Shown: positions 34,674 through 43,664, counted from the first letter of the stretch. The stretch is DNA of 64,000 bases from Jeotgalicoccus saudimassiliensis (GCF_000756715.1 NZ_CCSE01000001.1:1394001-1458000), one strand, 5' to 3'. A program made the numbers and translations. The notes: a model not told the origin generated them from the letters alone.

Positions 34674-34687
34674 CAAAGGAGAATCTT

Positions 34688-35602
34688 ATGACACTTCAAC
34701 AGTTAAAGTATTTAATTGCCGTCGTCAACAGCGGTTCCATTAACGAAGCAGCGAAGAATTTATATATATCCCAGCCAACTTTATCGAAAGCGATTAAAGA
34801 GCTGGAACGTGAAATGGGCATTACAATTTTAAAAAGGACTTCAACAGGTATCGTCCTGAGTCCGGACGGTGCCGAGTTTCTGAGTTATGCACGCCAGATT
34901 ACAGAGCAGGTAGAGCTGTTGGAAAATAAATATCTAGATATGCCGTATCAGGAACAGCTGCTGTCGGTATCGACCCAGCACTATTCATTTTCCGTCGATG
35001 CGATGGTCAGAATGATTAAACTCCACGGCGGCGATAAATATCAGTTCTCACTGCGTGAAACACGTACATATGAAATCATCGATGATGTAAAAAACTTAAA
35101 GAGTGAAATCGGTGTGATGTATATGAACAATTTTAATGAAAAAATACTGACACAGCTGTTAAAAGAAAATCATCTGACATTTGAGTTGCTGTTTACGGCA
35201 AGACCTCATGTCTTTATCAGTAAAACAAATCCGCTCGCACAGAAAGATAAAGTAACACTGGAAGACCTTGAACCGTATCCAAGACTGTCTTTTGACCAGG
35301 GTGAGCACAGCTCCTTCTATTTCTCCGAAGAAATACTGAGTACACTGCACAGTCCGAAAAATATTCTGGTCAGTGACAGAGCAACGATATTCAACTGTAT
35401 GATCGGGTTAAACGGCTATACGATATCAAGCGGTATATTAAGCGAGGAATTAAACGGAACAGACATCATTCCAGTACCGCTCGATGTGAATGATGAAATT
35501 AAAGTCGGCACGGTAACGAACAACAAGGCACAACTCAGCAGAGTTGCGAAACTTTATCTTGAAGAACTCGTTAGAACAATTGAAAGTTATAATCTGCTTT
35601 AA
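34688..35602 (+). CDS. LysR-family transcriptional regulator
   Basis: A 304-residue LTTR. The N-terminal winged helix (about 1-60) contains 'LKYLIAVVNSGSINEAAKNLYISQPTLSKAIKELERE', and the effector domain spans about 88-300. Divergent from the MetE-like methyltransferase and the AAHS transporter, which it most likely controls; LysR proteins next to methionine synthase genes commonly respond to sulfur metabolites or O-acetylated amino acids, but the ligand here is unknown. RBS AAAGGAG. Confidence 0.9.
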   Translation: MTLQQLKYLIAVVNSGSINEAAKNLYISQPTLSKAIKELEREMGITILKRTSTGIVLSPDGAEFLSYARQITEQVELLENKYLDMPYQEQLLSVSTQHYSFSVDAMVRMIKLHGGDKYQFSLRETRTYEIIDDVKNLKSEIGVMYMNNFNEKILTQLLKENHLTFELLFTARPHVFISKTNPLAQKDKVTLEDLEPYPRLSFDQGEHSSFYFSEEILSTLHSPKNILVSDRATIFNCMIGLNGYTISSGILSEELNGTDIIPVPLDVNDEIKVGTVTNNKAQLSRVAKLYLEELVRTIESYNLL

Positions 35603-35663
35603 GTGTTAAAAACTTTCTAACGGGTATAGTATTATTAATGAAAAATTACGGAGGTGTTCTTAC

Positions 35664-35948
35664 ATGGATATTAAGCATGGAACAAACAAGTTTTATTTCG
35701 GAGATGATGCGCAGAACCCGGATGGGGAATTAACGTATCTTCCCGATAAAAAAAATAAACTTGTTATAGATAGCGTCGTAGTAAAAGAAGAACTCCGCGG
35801 AGAAGGATACGGCGACGTGCTGCTCGATGCAGCGGCCGACTATGCCCGCGAAAACGATTTGAGATTAATCGGAAGGTGCCCGTTCGTAGCCAAGCGTTTT
35901 GATGAATATAACGATAAGTATAAGGATGTTATTTTCAGAGAAGCATAA
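35664..35948 (+). CDS. Small GNAT-like acetyltransferase (COG2388 type)
   Basis: A 94-residue GNAT fold of the minimal 'YidJ/Gtn-like' group. The acetyl-CoA loop is ELRGEGYGDVLLDAAADYAREN, followed by 'LRLIGRCPFVAKRF'; Cys in RCPF and the Y/W positions are typical of this group. Members acetylate unknown small substrates or proteins. Monocistronic, with RBS GGAGG and a perfect terminator shared with the convergent CDF gene. Confidence 0.85.
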   Translation: MDIKHGTNKFYFGDDAQNPDGELTYLPDKKNKLVIDSVVVKEELRGEGYGDVLLDAAADYARENDLRLIGRCPFVAKRFDEYNDKYKDVIFREA

Positions 35949-35949
35949 A

Positions 35950-35990
35950 AAATATCCCTTTAAGACTGCACAAGTCTTAAAGGGATATTT
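35950..35990. terminator. Bidirectional terminator between the GNAT and CDF genes
   Basis: Perfect 18-bp arms (35950-35967 and 35973-35990) around a 5-nt loop, A/T-rich outer ends. Confidence 0.9.
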
Positions 35991-36860
35991 CTATTCGTCG
36001 AGCAGCGGTTCCGGATGTACATAGAGGGACATAATCCCTTTATTATGCATGTGTTCTTCAACCCGGTCACATATATAGTGGGCTTCTGTAATCGAAATGC
36101 CCGGATTTACAATAATTGTTACATCTAAAAAGATACTGCTGCCGTGATAGCGGCCTTTAATGGATTTAACATCCAGTACGCCGTCAACTTCAAGCACATC
36201 TTCTTTATGATCTATTAAGTCAGCATCATTATAACCGTCGCTCAATGCGAAGACCGCGTCTTTTAATATTTTAAAGCCGGTATATATAATCAGCACGCCA
36301 AGTATCGACGCAATGATAACGTCCGCAATCGGCAGGCCGAGCTGCGTCAGCACGAGTCCTGCCGCTGTGCCGAGACTGATTATACTGTCTGACAGATTGT
36401 CCATAGCTGCGGATTTAAGCGAGCTGCTGTTCGTTTTCCGTGATAATTTTGCGTTAATCAGATATACCGTGAACATCACAAGCCCCCCGGCAATACTTAT
36501 ATAAATCACGATTGGATTTGGTGTCGAGACGACGGGCGAAAAGATTGCCGGTATGTTTTTTATCAGCACCTGGACTCCGACAAAGATAATGATAAAAGAT
36601 ACGAGCAGCGAAGCAATGTTTTCGGATTTTAAATGCCCGTACGGATGGTTGGCATCCGGCGGCCTGATGGAAATCTTCAGACCGATCAGTACCGCAACAG
36701 AGGCAAATATATCCGTCATATTATTTAATGCATCGGCACGTACTGCCGCTGATTCGTACTGCATGCCGAAATAATATTTCACTATAGATAGAATGATATA
36801 CGTAACGATACTTAAGTAAGCGCCCCGCTGGGCAAGTTTTAAATTATTTATATTACCCAT
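35991..36860 (-). CDS. Cation diffusion facilitator (CDF) metal exporter
   Basis: A 289-residue CDF protein with six helices and a C-terminal cytoplasmic domain. Metal site residues are visible as the paired Asp motifs ADALNNMTD (helix 2) and MDNLSDS (helix 5). 'RPPDANHPYGH' is the characteristic loop. The second motif carrying D rather than H in the usual HxxxD position points to a manganese- or iron-type exporter (MneP/MneS-like) rather than zinc, by analogy. It stands alone and no metal-sensor box was recognised upstream. Confidence 0.88.
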   Translation of the reverse strand: MGNINNLKLAQRGAYLSIVTYIILSIVKYYFGMQYESAAVRADALNNMTDIFASVAVLIGLKISIRPPDANHPYGHLKSENIASLLVSFIIIFVGVQVLIKNIPAIFSPVVSTPNPIVIYISIAGGLVMFTVYLINAKLSRKTNSSSLKSAAMDNLSDSIISLGTAAGLVLTQLGLPIADVIIASILGVLIIYTGFKILKDAVFALSDGYNDADLIDHKEDVLEVDGVLDVKSIKGRYHGSSIFLDVTIIVNPGISITEAHYICDRVEEHMHNKGIMSLYVHPEPLLDE

Positions 36861-37014
36861 AATGACAGCTCCTAAAAGTAAGTGGAGATTAATTATGCAC
36901 TGTAATCAAATTATTTTCAACAGCTTTTGACTCTTGCAGCAAACTTTCTATTGTATGAAATAAATTTTTAGATCAGCCTAAATTTTATCTTGCAGTACCC
37001 TTTATTTTCCCATA

Positions 37015-37049
37015 AAAATGACACTCCTTTAATTAAGGAGTGTCATTTT
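37015..37049. terminator. Intrinsic terminator of popT
   Basis: AAAATGACACTCCTT / AAGGAGTGTCATTTT with a 5-nt loop. It overlaps the 3' end of the DUF368 gene; the 154 bp beyond it to the CDF start hold nothing else I can support. Confidence 0.88.
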
Positions 37050-37893
37050 GCTGTTTGCCGAAAATATAGCTGATAAATAAACCGGATATAAAGACAATAA
37101 TAGATACTATCCAGCTTGCAGCACTGACGGGCAGGCCTGGATAAATAGCAAATGTCGAGCCGAATAATAAGCCGATAATTGCTGCATAAGTCAGGTAAGT
37201 ATAGTTTTTAAGCAGGTGCGAAATGATTCTGCTCGCAACCAGCACACCTGTCACAATGCCGAGACCTGTAGAAATTAGTATTGGTAATACTTCGAAATTA
37301 AGGGATGTAAATTCATTAATTGCATAAATTACTACCGGATAAACTCCGAGAATTAGCATCACAAGCGAACCGGAAATACCCGGAAGCAGCATCATTGAGG
37401 CTGCCAGGACACCTGTCACAAAGTACTTAATCAAATCACCTGCACCCATACCCGCACTACTTGCCGGCGGCGCATCAGCGTTAAACATAGACATGGCATA
37501 CAGTATTGCAATACCGATAAGTATCAATATAAAATGTATTGCTCTGAATTCTGCTTTAACATTTGAAATTCTTATCATCATCGGTATAACACCGAGCACC
37601 ATTCCCATAAAGAACCAGTGCGTCGGAATCGTGTGGTTTTGTAAAAAGTAATCGAGAACTGAAGACATCGTTAATATTGCAATTGCCATACCAATTACTA
37701 AAGGCAGTAAAAATGCTAATGCCTGTTTATAATACTTTGATACTATGCGGCTGATTGCACCTAGAAACTGATCGTAAATTCCTAATAATAACGCCATTGT
37801 ACCGCTGCTGACGCCGGGTACCAATTCAACAATCCCCATTAAAAAGCCTTTCGGCACATTTTTCCAATTAAACATATATATATTCAGTTCCAT
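37033..37893 (-). CDS. popT: DUF368 polyprenyl-phosphate transporter (PopT family)
   Basis: A 286-residue polytopic protein with the DUF368 twin motifs: 'KGFLMGIVELVPGVSSGTMALLLGIYD' near the N-terminus and 'MLLPGISGSLVMLILGVYPVV' in the second half. DUF368 proteins have been shown to return undecaprenyl phosphate to the cytoplasmic face for reuse in wall synthesis. The start is uncertain: ATG 37893 and ATG 37875 (six codons later) both lack a convincing RBS. Next upstream is a TauE/SafE permease on the same strand. Confidence 0.88.
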   Translation of the reverse strand: MELNIYMFNWKNVPKGFLMGIVELVPGVSSGTMALLLGIYDQFLGAISRIVSKYYKQALAFLLPLVIGMAIAILTMSSVLDYFLQNHTIPTHWFFMGMVLGVIPMMIRISNVKAEFRAIHFILILIGIAILYAMSMFNADAPPASSAGMGAGDLIKYFVTGVLAASMMLLPGISGSLVMLILGVYPVVIYAINEFTSLNFEVLPILISTGLGIVTGVLVASRIISHLLKNYTYLTYAAIIGLLFGSTFAIYPGLPVSAASWIVSIIVFISGLFISYIFGKQQNDTP

Positions 37894-37927
37894 TCTTTGT
37901 AATTTACTCTGTATATTTTATCACATT

Positions 37928-38746
37928 TTACCAACTGTCAATAATCATATATATGCCGAGTAAGAGAAGAACCATCCTCAATATAAAGACAACAGTATTT
38001 GAATCGAGTTTTCTATTCAGTTTAACACCGAACTTCGCTCCTAAGTATGCGGCCGGAATCAGTGTCAGTGCGTACAGAAAATGAATATTTCCCTGAATCA
38101 GATGGCCTGTTGCAGATGAGATACTGCCAAACAATACTAAAAACATACTCGTACCGACCGCGATTGACGGCGGCATTAAAAATAAAATAATCATCATCGG
38201 TGTCATTAAGGCACCGCCTCCGACGCCGAACAGTCCTGCAGCAAAACCTGCAAGTAAACTCCCGAGTACTCCTATGTAAGGCGGGAAACCGTAGTAATGT
38301 ACTTTTCCTGTCCCGTCAGTATGGGGTCTGATATATTTTTCATTCTGAAATATTTTAAACGGTTTAATTTTATCGCGCGCAAGCAGTATAAAACTGACCA
38401 GAATAATAAAAAGACCGAAATACAGCTTCAAACTGTCCACTGTAAACAGACTGCTTGTATATGAACCAAGCATTGCTCCGGGAATAATACCGAACAACAG
38501 ATACTTTCCGTTCTTCCAGTCGACTTGTTTATTTTTATTATATGAAATAACAGACGATAAGCCGATAAATACAAGCACAAGACTCGAAGTACCGACAGCA
38601 ATTTGCGGCGTAATGTCCTCCAGCAGACCAAGTTCTGCTCCTAAAAATATAAGAACGGGAACGATGACTATACCGCCGCCGAGCCCGATCAGTGAGCCGA
38701 CTATTGCTGCAATCGTACCGGTTACTGCAAGCAGTATGAATTCCAT
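37928..38746 (-). CDS. TauE/SafE-family (TSUP) permease
   Basis: A 272-residue permease with eight or nine helices and the internal repeat typical of TSUP proteins: 'GSLIGLGGGIVIVPVLIFLG' in the first half and 'AAGLFGVGGGALMTPMMIILF' in the second. The family exports sulfite, sulfoacetate or other organosulfur anions; the substrate is unknown. ATG 38746 was preferred over ATG 38752 because the GAGAGG RBS is correctly spaced only for it. Confidence 0.87.
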   Translation of the reverse strand: MEFILLAVTGTIAAIVGSLIGLGGGIVIVPVLIFLGAELGLLEDITPQIAVGTSSLVLVFIGLSSVISYNKNKQVDWKNGKYLLFGIIPGAMLGSYTSSLFTVDSLKLYFGLFIILVSFILLARDKIKPFKIFQNEKYIRPHTDGTGKVHYYGFPPYIGVLGSLLAGFAAGLFGVGGGALMTPMMIILFLMPPSIAVGTSMFLVLFGSISSATGHLIQGNIHFLYALTLIPAAYLGAKFGVKLNRKLDSNTVVFILRMVLLLLGIYMIIDSW

Positions 38747-38767
38747 AGCCATCCTCTCCCTTTTAAA

Positions 38768-39355
38768 TTATTTTACCGCTGATGCAATAAACACTGAAGC
38801 ATCTTTGTTCATAAATATATTTTCACCGCGATAAAACGTCTTGATAACTGCAGTTTTAAAACCTGCATCGATTAAGGCCGAGTGCATTTCATCGTGTGTG
38901 AATCCATTGTGTACTTTCTCATGATATACTGTTTCGTTCTTATCAAAATCAGCAATAATCAGCTGACCCGAATCATTTAATAAGGTATATAGTTTTTTAA
39001 TCAATTCTTTATATTCAGGTACATGCAGCATTACGAGTGACACAATAATTACATCGGCTTCACTTTCATTCAGTTCATCTGCTGCTCTCGTTTCAGCATT
39101 TTTGACATTGCCCGCTTCAATCTTTTCACTAACAACTTCCATCATACCTTCTGAGATATCACTGAAAATCAGCTGTTTAAAATAATCGGTAAACTGAAGA
39201 CCAATGAGTCCGGTCCCGCAGCCGTAATCTATTAATGTTTTATTAGAATCAGCAGGTAAATGTTTTCTCACTTCTACTGCTACTGTATTAGCCAGTTCAA
39301 TTCTCTGTTCATTGTCATACTTCTTTGCCATTCTGTTAAATATATTTTCAGCCAT
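38768..39355 (-). CDS. Class I SAM-dependent methyltransferase
   Basis: A 195-residue Rossmann methyltransferase. Motif I is LIDYGCGTGLIGLQF, the acidic residue of motif II is in IFSDISEGMM, and motif IV is VIIVSLVMLHV. The N-terminus NIFNRMAKKYDNE resembles UbiE/Coq5-type small-molecule enzymes, but the acceptor is unknown. It precedes the TSUP gene with a 21-bp gap on the same strand. Confidence 0.87.
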   Translation of the reverse strand: MAENIFNRMAKKYDNEQRIELANTVAVEVRKHLPADSNKTLIDYGCGTGLIGLQFTDYFKQLIFSDISEGMMEVVSEKIEAGNVKNAETRAADELNESEADVIIVSLVMLHVPEYKELIKKLYTLLNDSGQLIIADFDKNETVYHEKVHNGFTHDEMHSALIDAGFKTAVIKTFYRGENIFMNKDASVFIASAVK

Positions 39356-39566
39356 ATAGTCTCCTACCTTTTACTTAGTATATTCCTCATTGTACTACTT
39401 ACACTGCCGAGATACATCTCTCCGAACTTTACCAGGTGAACGAGCAGCACCTTCTTTAAACTTTATACTTTTCTATATTTCCTTTACAATATATGTGAAA
39501 CACAACAGCAGTTCAAATTCAGAGAAAGCCTGCCACATATAGGTTATAATGCATATAGTTATTAAA

Positions 39567-39581
39567 TAACGCATAGCGTTA
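39567..39581. repeat. Palindrome TAACGC-N3-GCGTTA, copy 2
   Basis: It sits 25 bp upstream of the CHAP gene start, just before its RBS, in a position where an operator or 5'-UTR hairpin would act. The preceding 39356-39566 stretch contains no other feature I can support. Confidence 0.55.
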
Positions 39582-39606
39582 CATTTTGGAGAGGACACTA
39601 TATTTT

Positions 39607-40089
39607 ATGAAAAGAATTATACTTCCCATCATCATTACCGCTGCTGCGGCATTTGGTTTAGTTTATGCAGACAGTAAAACTGATGATGGCTTAATAGAAG
39701 AACTTAGAATTATTCTCACACCTAATCCTATGGAAAATAATACATATGATCAGGGAGAATGTACGTACTATGTTTTCGATAAAGTTAAGGAAGACGGCAT
39801 GATGATAGAACGAACATGGAACGATGCTGAGTACTGGGCAGAGCGTGCAGAAGATGACGGCTATGTTGTAAATAATGTACCTGAAGAAGGTTCATTAATG
39901 CAGAGTGACCGCGGTGAAATCGGGCACGTTGCCTACATTGAAACTGTCTATGAAGACGGTTCATTCGCTGTGTCGGAAATGAATTTCCTTGAAGCATATG
40001 AAGTTTCAGAGCGAACAATTACAACAGAAGAAGCTGCTGATTATAAATATATTCATCCTAAAGTAAATAAACACGCCGGCAGAGGATAA
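39607..40089 (+). CDS. Secreted CHAP-domain protein (putative peptidoglycan amidase/endopeptidase)
   Basis: A 160-residue protein with a signal peptide (MKRIILPIIITAAAAFGLVYA, cleavage near Ala21) and one CHAP domain. The catalytic Cys52 is in DQGECTYYVFD, His107 in GEIGHVAYIE, and the third residue is probably Glu124 in AVSEMNF. Short for the group; no LysM or SH3b binding domain, so it must find the wall unaided or be held near the membrane. The start was set at ATG 39607 (RBS GGAGAGG, 12-nt spacing). A TAACGC palindrome lies directly upstream. Confidence 0.85.
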   Translation: MKRIILPIIITAAAAFGLVYADSKTDDGLIEELRIILTPNPMENNTYDQGECTYYVFDKVKEDGMMIERTWNDAEYWAERAEDDGYVVNNVPEEGSLMQSDRGEIGHVAYIETVYEDGSFAVSEMNFLEAYEVSERTITTEEAADYKYIHPKVNKHAGRG

Positions 40090-40093
40090 TATC

Positions 40094-40189
40094 ATGGGGC
40101 TAAACAAGAAAATAAGGTTGTACTTCCCGTCGGTGCCCGATTGGCTTCATCATCCTAGCATATTCAGTATAATAATCGCTCACCTCTAA
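40094..40189 (+). CDS. Possible 31-aa ORF following the CHAP gene
   Basis: ATG 40094 has AGAGGA seven bases upstream (overlapping the end of the CHAP gene), and the frame (MGLNKKIRLYFPSVPDW..., ending IIIAHL) runs to TAA 40187-40189, immediately before a terminator. The basic start and hydrophobic tail are compatible with a tiny membrane-associated peptide. No homology is known to me. Confidence 0.3.
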   Translation: MGLNKKIRLYFPSVPDWLHHPSIFSIIIAHL

Positions 40190-40222
40190 GTACAGTACGT
40201 TATTGACGTGCTGTATTTTTTA
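40190..40222 (+). terminator. Intrinsic terminator after the CHAP unit
   Basis: ACAGTACG / CGTGCTGT (one G-U pair) with a 7-nt loop, followed by A and six T. Confidence 0.75.
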
Positions 40223-40591
40223 TTTATGCAACACAGTAGATTTTTGCAAGTAATCCACTTCGTATTTATCTGCTGACTTTCTAATAAAAGCCAGCATCTT
40301 TTCAGCCGGCACCTCTTCTTTTTTATAAGCTTCTTTTAAACGCATATATTCATTTTTCTCTGCAGCCGTACATACTTTTTTAAAATATCCCCACATATGA
40401 TCAGCTGTATTGATTACAGAACCAGATTCCGGCGTAATTTTAAATGCATCATTAATCAATATTTCCAGCGTTTCTATTGAGATATCTTTTTTCAATTCTT
40501 CCCTGATTAAATTATAATGTTTTTGCGAATGCATCATAACTTTATATTTTTCTTCTGTCCACAGTTTTTCAATCATTCCACGCCGTTTCAT
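40220..40591 (-). CDS. DUF1722 (YbgA-like) protein, stand-alone
   Basis: A 123-residue protein matching the YbgA/DUF1722 domain: 'WTEEKYKVMMHSQKHYNLI' at the start, 'NTADHMWGYFKKV' in the middle, 'EAYKKEEVPAEKMLAFIRKSADKYEVDYLQKSTVL' towards the end. In many bacteria this domain is fused to DUF523 or lies near photolyase genes; here it is alone. Function unknown. RBS AAGAAGGGG. Confidence 0.75.
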   Translation of the reverse strand: MKRRGMIEKLWTEEKYKVMMHSQKHYNLIREELKKDISIETLEILINDAFKITPESGSVINTADHMWGYFKKVCTAAEKNEYMRLKEAYKKEEVPAEKMLAFIRKSADKYEVDYLQKSTVLHK

Positions 40592-40695
40592 CAGACCCCT
40601 TCTTTCCTTTACACTTTAATTATCTTGTACCCTTTTTCACGCAGCGATATATATCATATTGACATTCGGATATTATTGGCATAAACTTTCAGAGT

Positions 40696-40714
40696 GATAA
40701 TGATTCTCAATACT
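40696..40714. promoter_or_regulatory. Fur box upstream of the fhu operon
   Basis: GATAATGATTCTCAATACT matches 15 of 19 positions of the Fur consensus (GATAATGATTATCATTATC). It is 34 bp before the fhuC start. Confidence 0.75.
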
Positions 40715-40747
40715 CTTGAAGAATCATCTATATGAGAGGTGACTGTG

Positions 40748-41551
40748 TTGAACGCACTTGAAATAAATAATATAGCGGTTGGCTACCACAACCGTTCGGT
40801 AATAAATGACTTAAGTGTTACGATTCCAAAAAAAAAAATAACGACAATTATCGGACCGAACGGCTGCGGAAAGTCTACGCTGATAAAAACGGTTTCCCGT
40901 ATATTAAAAGCTGAGAAAGGTACGATTTTACTCGATGGTAAAGCGATTAATACTCTGGACACTAGAGAGATCGCCAAGCAGATGGCGATTTTGCCGCAAA
41001 CTGCAGAATCTCCGGGCGGGCTCACCGTTTTTGAACTTGTTTCATACGGTCGTTTTCCATACAGAAAAGCACTCGGTTCTCTAAGTAAAGAAGATTATAA
41101 TTATATTAACTGGGCGATTGAAGTAACAGGCCTTGCAGATTTCTCAGATCGTGAAATCAGTGATATGTCAGGCGGCCAGCGCCAGCGTGTCTGGATTGCT
41201 ATGTCTCTTGCACAAGGCACGGAAACACTCGTGCTCGATGAGCCGACTACTTATTTGGACCTCGCTCACCAGCTCGACATTCTGCTTCTCTTGAAGAAAT
41301 TGAATATTGAAGAACACCGCACCATTATTATGGTTCTGCATGACCTGAATCACGCTTCAAGATTTTCTGATTATATGATAGCAATGAAGGATGGAAATCT
41401 TATTACAAAAGGCAATCCTGAAGAAGTAATGACACATGACAATTTAAGAACATTGTTTAATATCGAAGCCGACATTCAGAAGTGTCCTTACAGCGGTCAC
41501 CCGATTTTCACTTCTTATCATTTAAGCAGTCAGGACAAAGATTATGAGTAA
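40748..41551 (+). CDS. fhuC: Iron-hydroxamate ABC transporter ATPase
   Basis: A 267-residue FecE/FhuC-type ATPase: Walker A GPNGCGKSTLIK, signature MSGGQRQRVWIAMSLAQ, Walker B TLVLDEPTTYLD, H-loop VLHDLNHA. It energises siderophore import through FhuB/FhuG. The start is unclear: GTG 40745 and TTG 40748 both follow the GAGAGG RBS; TTG has the better spacing. A Fur box precedes it. The gene overlaps fhuB by 8 nt. In staphylococci FhuC often serves several siderophore receptors. Confidence 0.9.
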   Translation: MNALEINNIAVGYHNRSVINDLSVTIPKKKITTIIGPNGCGKSTLIKTVSRILKAEKGTILLDGKAINTLDTREIAKQMAILPQTAESPGGLTVFELVSYGRFPYRKALGSLSKEDYNYINWAIEVTGLADFSDREISDMSGGQRQRVWIAMSLAQGTETLVLDEPTTYLDLAHQLDILLLLKKLNIEEHRTIIMVLHDLNHASRFSDYMIAMKDGNLITKGNPEEVMTHDNLRTLFNIEADIQKCPYSGHPIFTSYHLSSQDKDYE

Positions 41552-42599
41552 ATTCAATTCTTCCTTAACTGATAAAGAACAAGTAAAAGAAGTTAAAAAT
41601 TCTGCAAAACCTGTCCGCGGAACGGTTATCATCTCAGGCGGGATAATTTTTCTGCTGTGTGCGTTTTCAGTATCTATTTCACTTGGTGCAGCAGATATAA
41701 ACTTATCAACAATATGGAATGCTTTGTTTAACTTTGACGGGTCTGTCACACAGCACCAGATAATATGGGAACTCCGATTCCCGCGTATTATCGGTGCAGC
41801 AATCGTTGGAGCGGCATTCAGTGTTGCAGGTGCATTAATGCAAGGGATGACACGAAATCCTCTTGCCGATTCCGGACTCCTGGGATTGAATGCGGGCGCA
41901 GTGATGATGCTCGCAATCAGTTTCAGTTTTTTTCCGGGACTGCCGTATGTCTATGTTGTACTGATGTCGTTTTTTGGCGCTGCACTTGGTGCAGGTATAG
42001 TTTACGGCATTGGTTCGATGAGCAGAAATGGTTTAACACCGCTTCGCTTAGTCCTGGCAGGGGCAGCTGTTACAGCATTACTTACTGCATTGAGTGAAGG
42101 TATCGCTCTGTACTTTAACGTCGGACAGGATATGGCATTCTGGTATGCCGGAGGCGTATCCAGCACACGTTGGAGTCATCTCGCGATAATAACGCCTATC
42201 GTTATTGTCATGTTATTTATAGCGATGCGTATTTCAAAATCTATTACTATTTTAAGTCTCGGGGAAGAAGTCGCCGTTAGTCTCGGGGAACGCACAGTCA
42301 GAACAAAACTGATCAGCGCAGGCGTTATAGTCGTGCTTGCCGGTCTTGCAGTTTCAGTAGTCGGTGCAGTCAGTTTTGTCGGCTTAATTGTCCCGCACTT
42401 GACCCGCAGGCTCGTCGGTTATGACTACCGCTGGATAATACCCGTCAGCGCCGTTGTTGGTGCAATTCTCGTTGTTGTTGCAGATTTATTCGCACGTACG
42501 CTGAATGCTCCTTTTGAAATACCAATCGGTGCACTCATTTCTTTAATCGGTGTACCATTCTTCTTATACCTTGCTCGTAAAGGAGGTAAGGCAATATGA
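41544..42599 (+). CDS. fhuB: Iron-siderophore ABC transporter permease (FecCD family), first
   Basis: A 351-residue permease with about ten helices and the FecCD pattern: 'LRFPRIIGAAIVGAAFSVAGALMQGMTRNPLADSGLLGLNAGA', 'GLAVSVVGAVSFVGLIVPHLTRRLVG' (coupling loop) and the late 'FEIPIGALISLIGVPFFLYL'. It pairs with the next gene and FhuC. The N-terminal 30 residues are polar and extend beyond usual family starts. It overlaps fhuG by 4 nt (ATGA). Confidence 0.88.
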   Translation: MSKFNSSLTDKEQVKEVKNSAKPVRGTVIISGGIIFLLCAFSVSISLGAADINLSTIWNALFNFDGSVTQHQIIWELRFPRIIGAAIVGAAFSVAGALMQGMTRNPLADSGLLGLNAGAVMMLAISFSFFPGLPYVYVVLMSFFGAALGAGIVYGIGSMSRNGLTPLRLVLAGAAVTALLTALSEGIALYFNVGQDMAFWYAGGVSSTRWSHLAIITPIVIVMLFIAMRISKSITILSLGEEVAVSLGERTVRTKLISAGVIVVLAGLAVSVVGAVSFVGLIVPHLTRRLVGYDYRWIIPVSAVVGAILVVVADLFARTLNAPFEIPIGALISLIGVPFFLYLARKGGKAI

Positions 42600-43627
42600 A
42601 TCAGTATAAACCCGCTGGTCTCATAAAAAAGCAGCGCCGTGCTGCAGTGGTTGCCAGTATTTTTATACTTCTTTTACTTGTTTTATTTCTCGTCAGTTTA
42701 AATACAGGTGTTATACGCATCGACCCGGTCACTGTAATAAAAACAATATTCGGCAGCGGCGAACCGCGTGATGAATTGCTGCTGTTTGAGTTCCGTCTGC
42801 CGAGAATTACCATTGCCGTACTCATCGGTATGGGACTCGCCGTATCTGGAGCCGTGCTTCAGGGGATAGTGAAAAACCCTCTGGCAGATCCCGGAATTAT
42901 AGGAATCAATGCCGGGGCAGGACTTGCAGTGATGCTGTTTGTATCATATTTCTCAACTGAACTTGGAAACTCGGTATTTATTATGCCGTTTCTTGCGTTC
43001 ATCGGTGCAGGCGCGGCGGCTGTTGTTATATATGCTTTCTCCTATAAAAAAGATGAAGGCGTATCGCCTATCCGATTAATACTTGTCGGTGTTGCAGTTG
43101 CTGCAGGTATTAGTGCATTGATGATTGTTCTGACCTTAAAACTCGACCCGAGAACATATGATTTCGTTGCCACCTGGCTTGCAGGGAGCATTTGGGGTTC
43201 AAACTGGAACTTCGTATTGGCCCTTCTGCCGTGGCTTGTGATTTTAATTCCATTTATCTATATGAAGTCACGAGTGTTAGACGTTTTAAACCTCGGCGAT
43301 CATACTGCTGTCAGTCTAGGCATGAATCTCGAAAAGGAACGCCGAATTCTGCTTGCTGCAGCTGTCGGTCTCGCTGCAGCGAGTGTTTCGGTCAGCGGCG
43401 GTATCGGCTTTGTCGGGTTAATTGCTCCGCATATGACCAGAAGGCTCGTCGGCAATAAACATAAGTACGTCATTCCGATATGTGCGCTTATCGGTGCAGT
43501 GCTCGTATTAACCGCTGATACACTGGGCCGTGTCATACTTCAGCCTGCTGAAATTCCGACAGGTGTTGTTGTCGCGATTATAGGTGCACCTTACTTCCTG
43601 TACCTTTTAGCAAAATTAAATGATTAA
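42596..43627 (+). CDS. fhuG: Iron-siderophore ABC transporter permease (FecCD family), second
   Basis: A 343-residue paralogue of the preceding permease: 'FRLPRITIAVLIGMGLAVSGAVLQGIVKNPLADPGIIGINAGAG', 'SVSGGIGFVGLIAPHMTRRLVG', 'AEIPTGVVVAIIGAPYFLYLL'. It forms the heterodimeric channel with FhuB. It ends before a hairpin (43640-43664) and a second Fur-like box, so the binding-protein gene has its own promoter. Confidence 0.88.
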   Translation: MNQYKPAGLIKKQRRAAVVASIFILLLLVLFLVSLNTGVIRIDPVTVIKTIFGSGEPRDELLLFEFRLPRITIAVLIGMGLAVSGAVLQGIVKNPLADPGIIGINAGAGLAVMLFVSYFSTELGNSVFIMPFLAFIGAGAAAVVIYAFSYKKDEGVSPIRLILVGVAVAAGISALMIVLTLKLDPRTYDFVATWLAGSIWGSNWNFVLALLPWLVILIPFIYMKSRVLDVLNLGDHTAVSLGMNLEKERRILLAAAVGLAAASVSVSGGIGFVGLIAPHMTRRLVGNKHKYVIPICALIGAVLVLTADTLGRVILQPAEIPTGVVVAIIGAPYFLYLLAKLND

Positions 43628-43639
43628 ACCAGTAATTAT

Positions 43640-43664
43640 AATCCGGCTGTAAAGCAGCCGGATT
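43640..43664 (+). terminator. Hairpin between fhuG and fhuD
   Basis: AATCCGGCTG / CAGCCGGATT, 5-nt loop. The following tract is A/T-mixed rather than pure T, so it may attenuate rather than end transcription. Confidence 0.6.

Noticed and set aside
34565-34687. S-box or T-box before the methionine synthase-like gene
   Set aside because: The divergent region is only 123 bp and shows a LysR-type palindrome but no riboswitch core.
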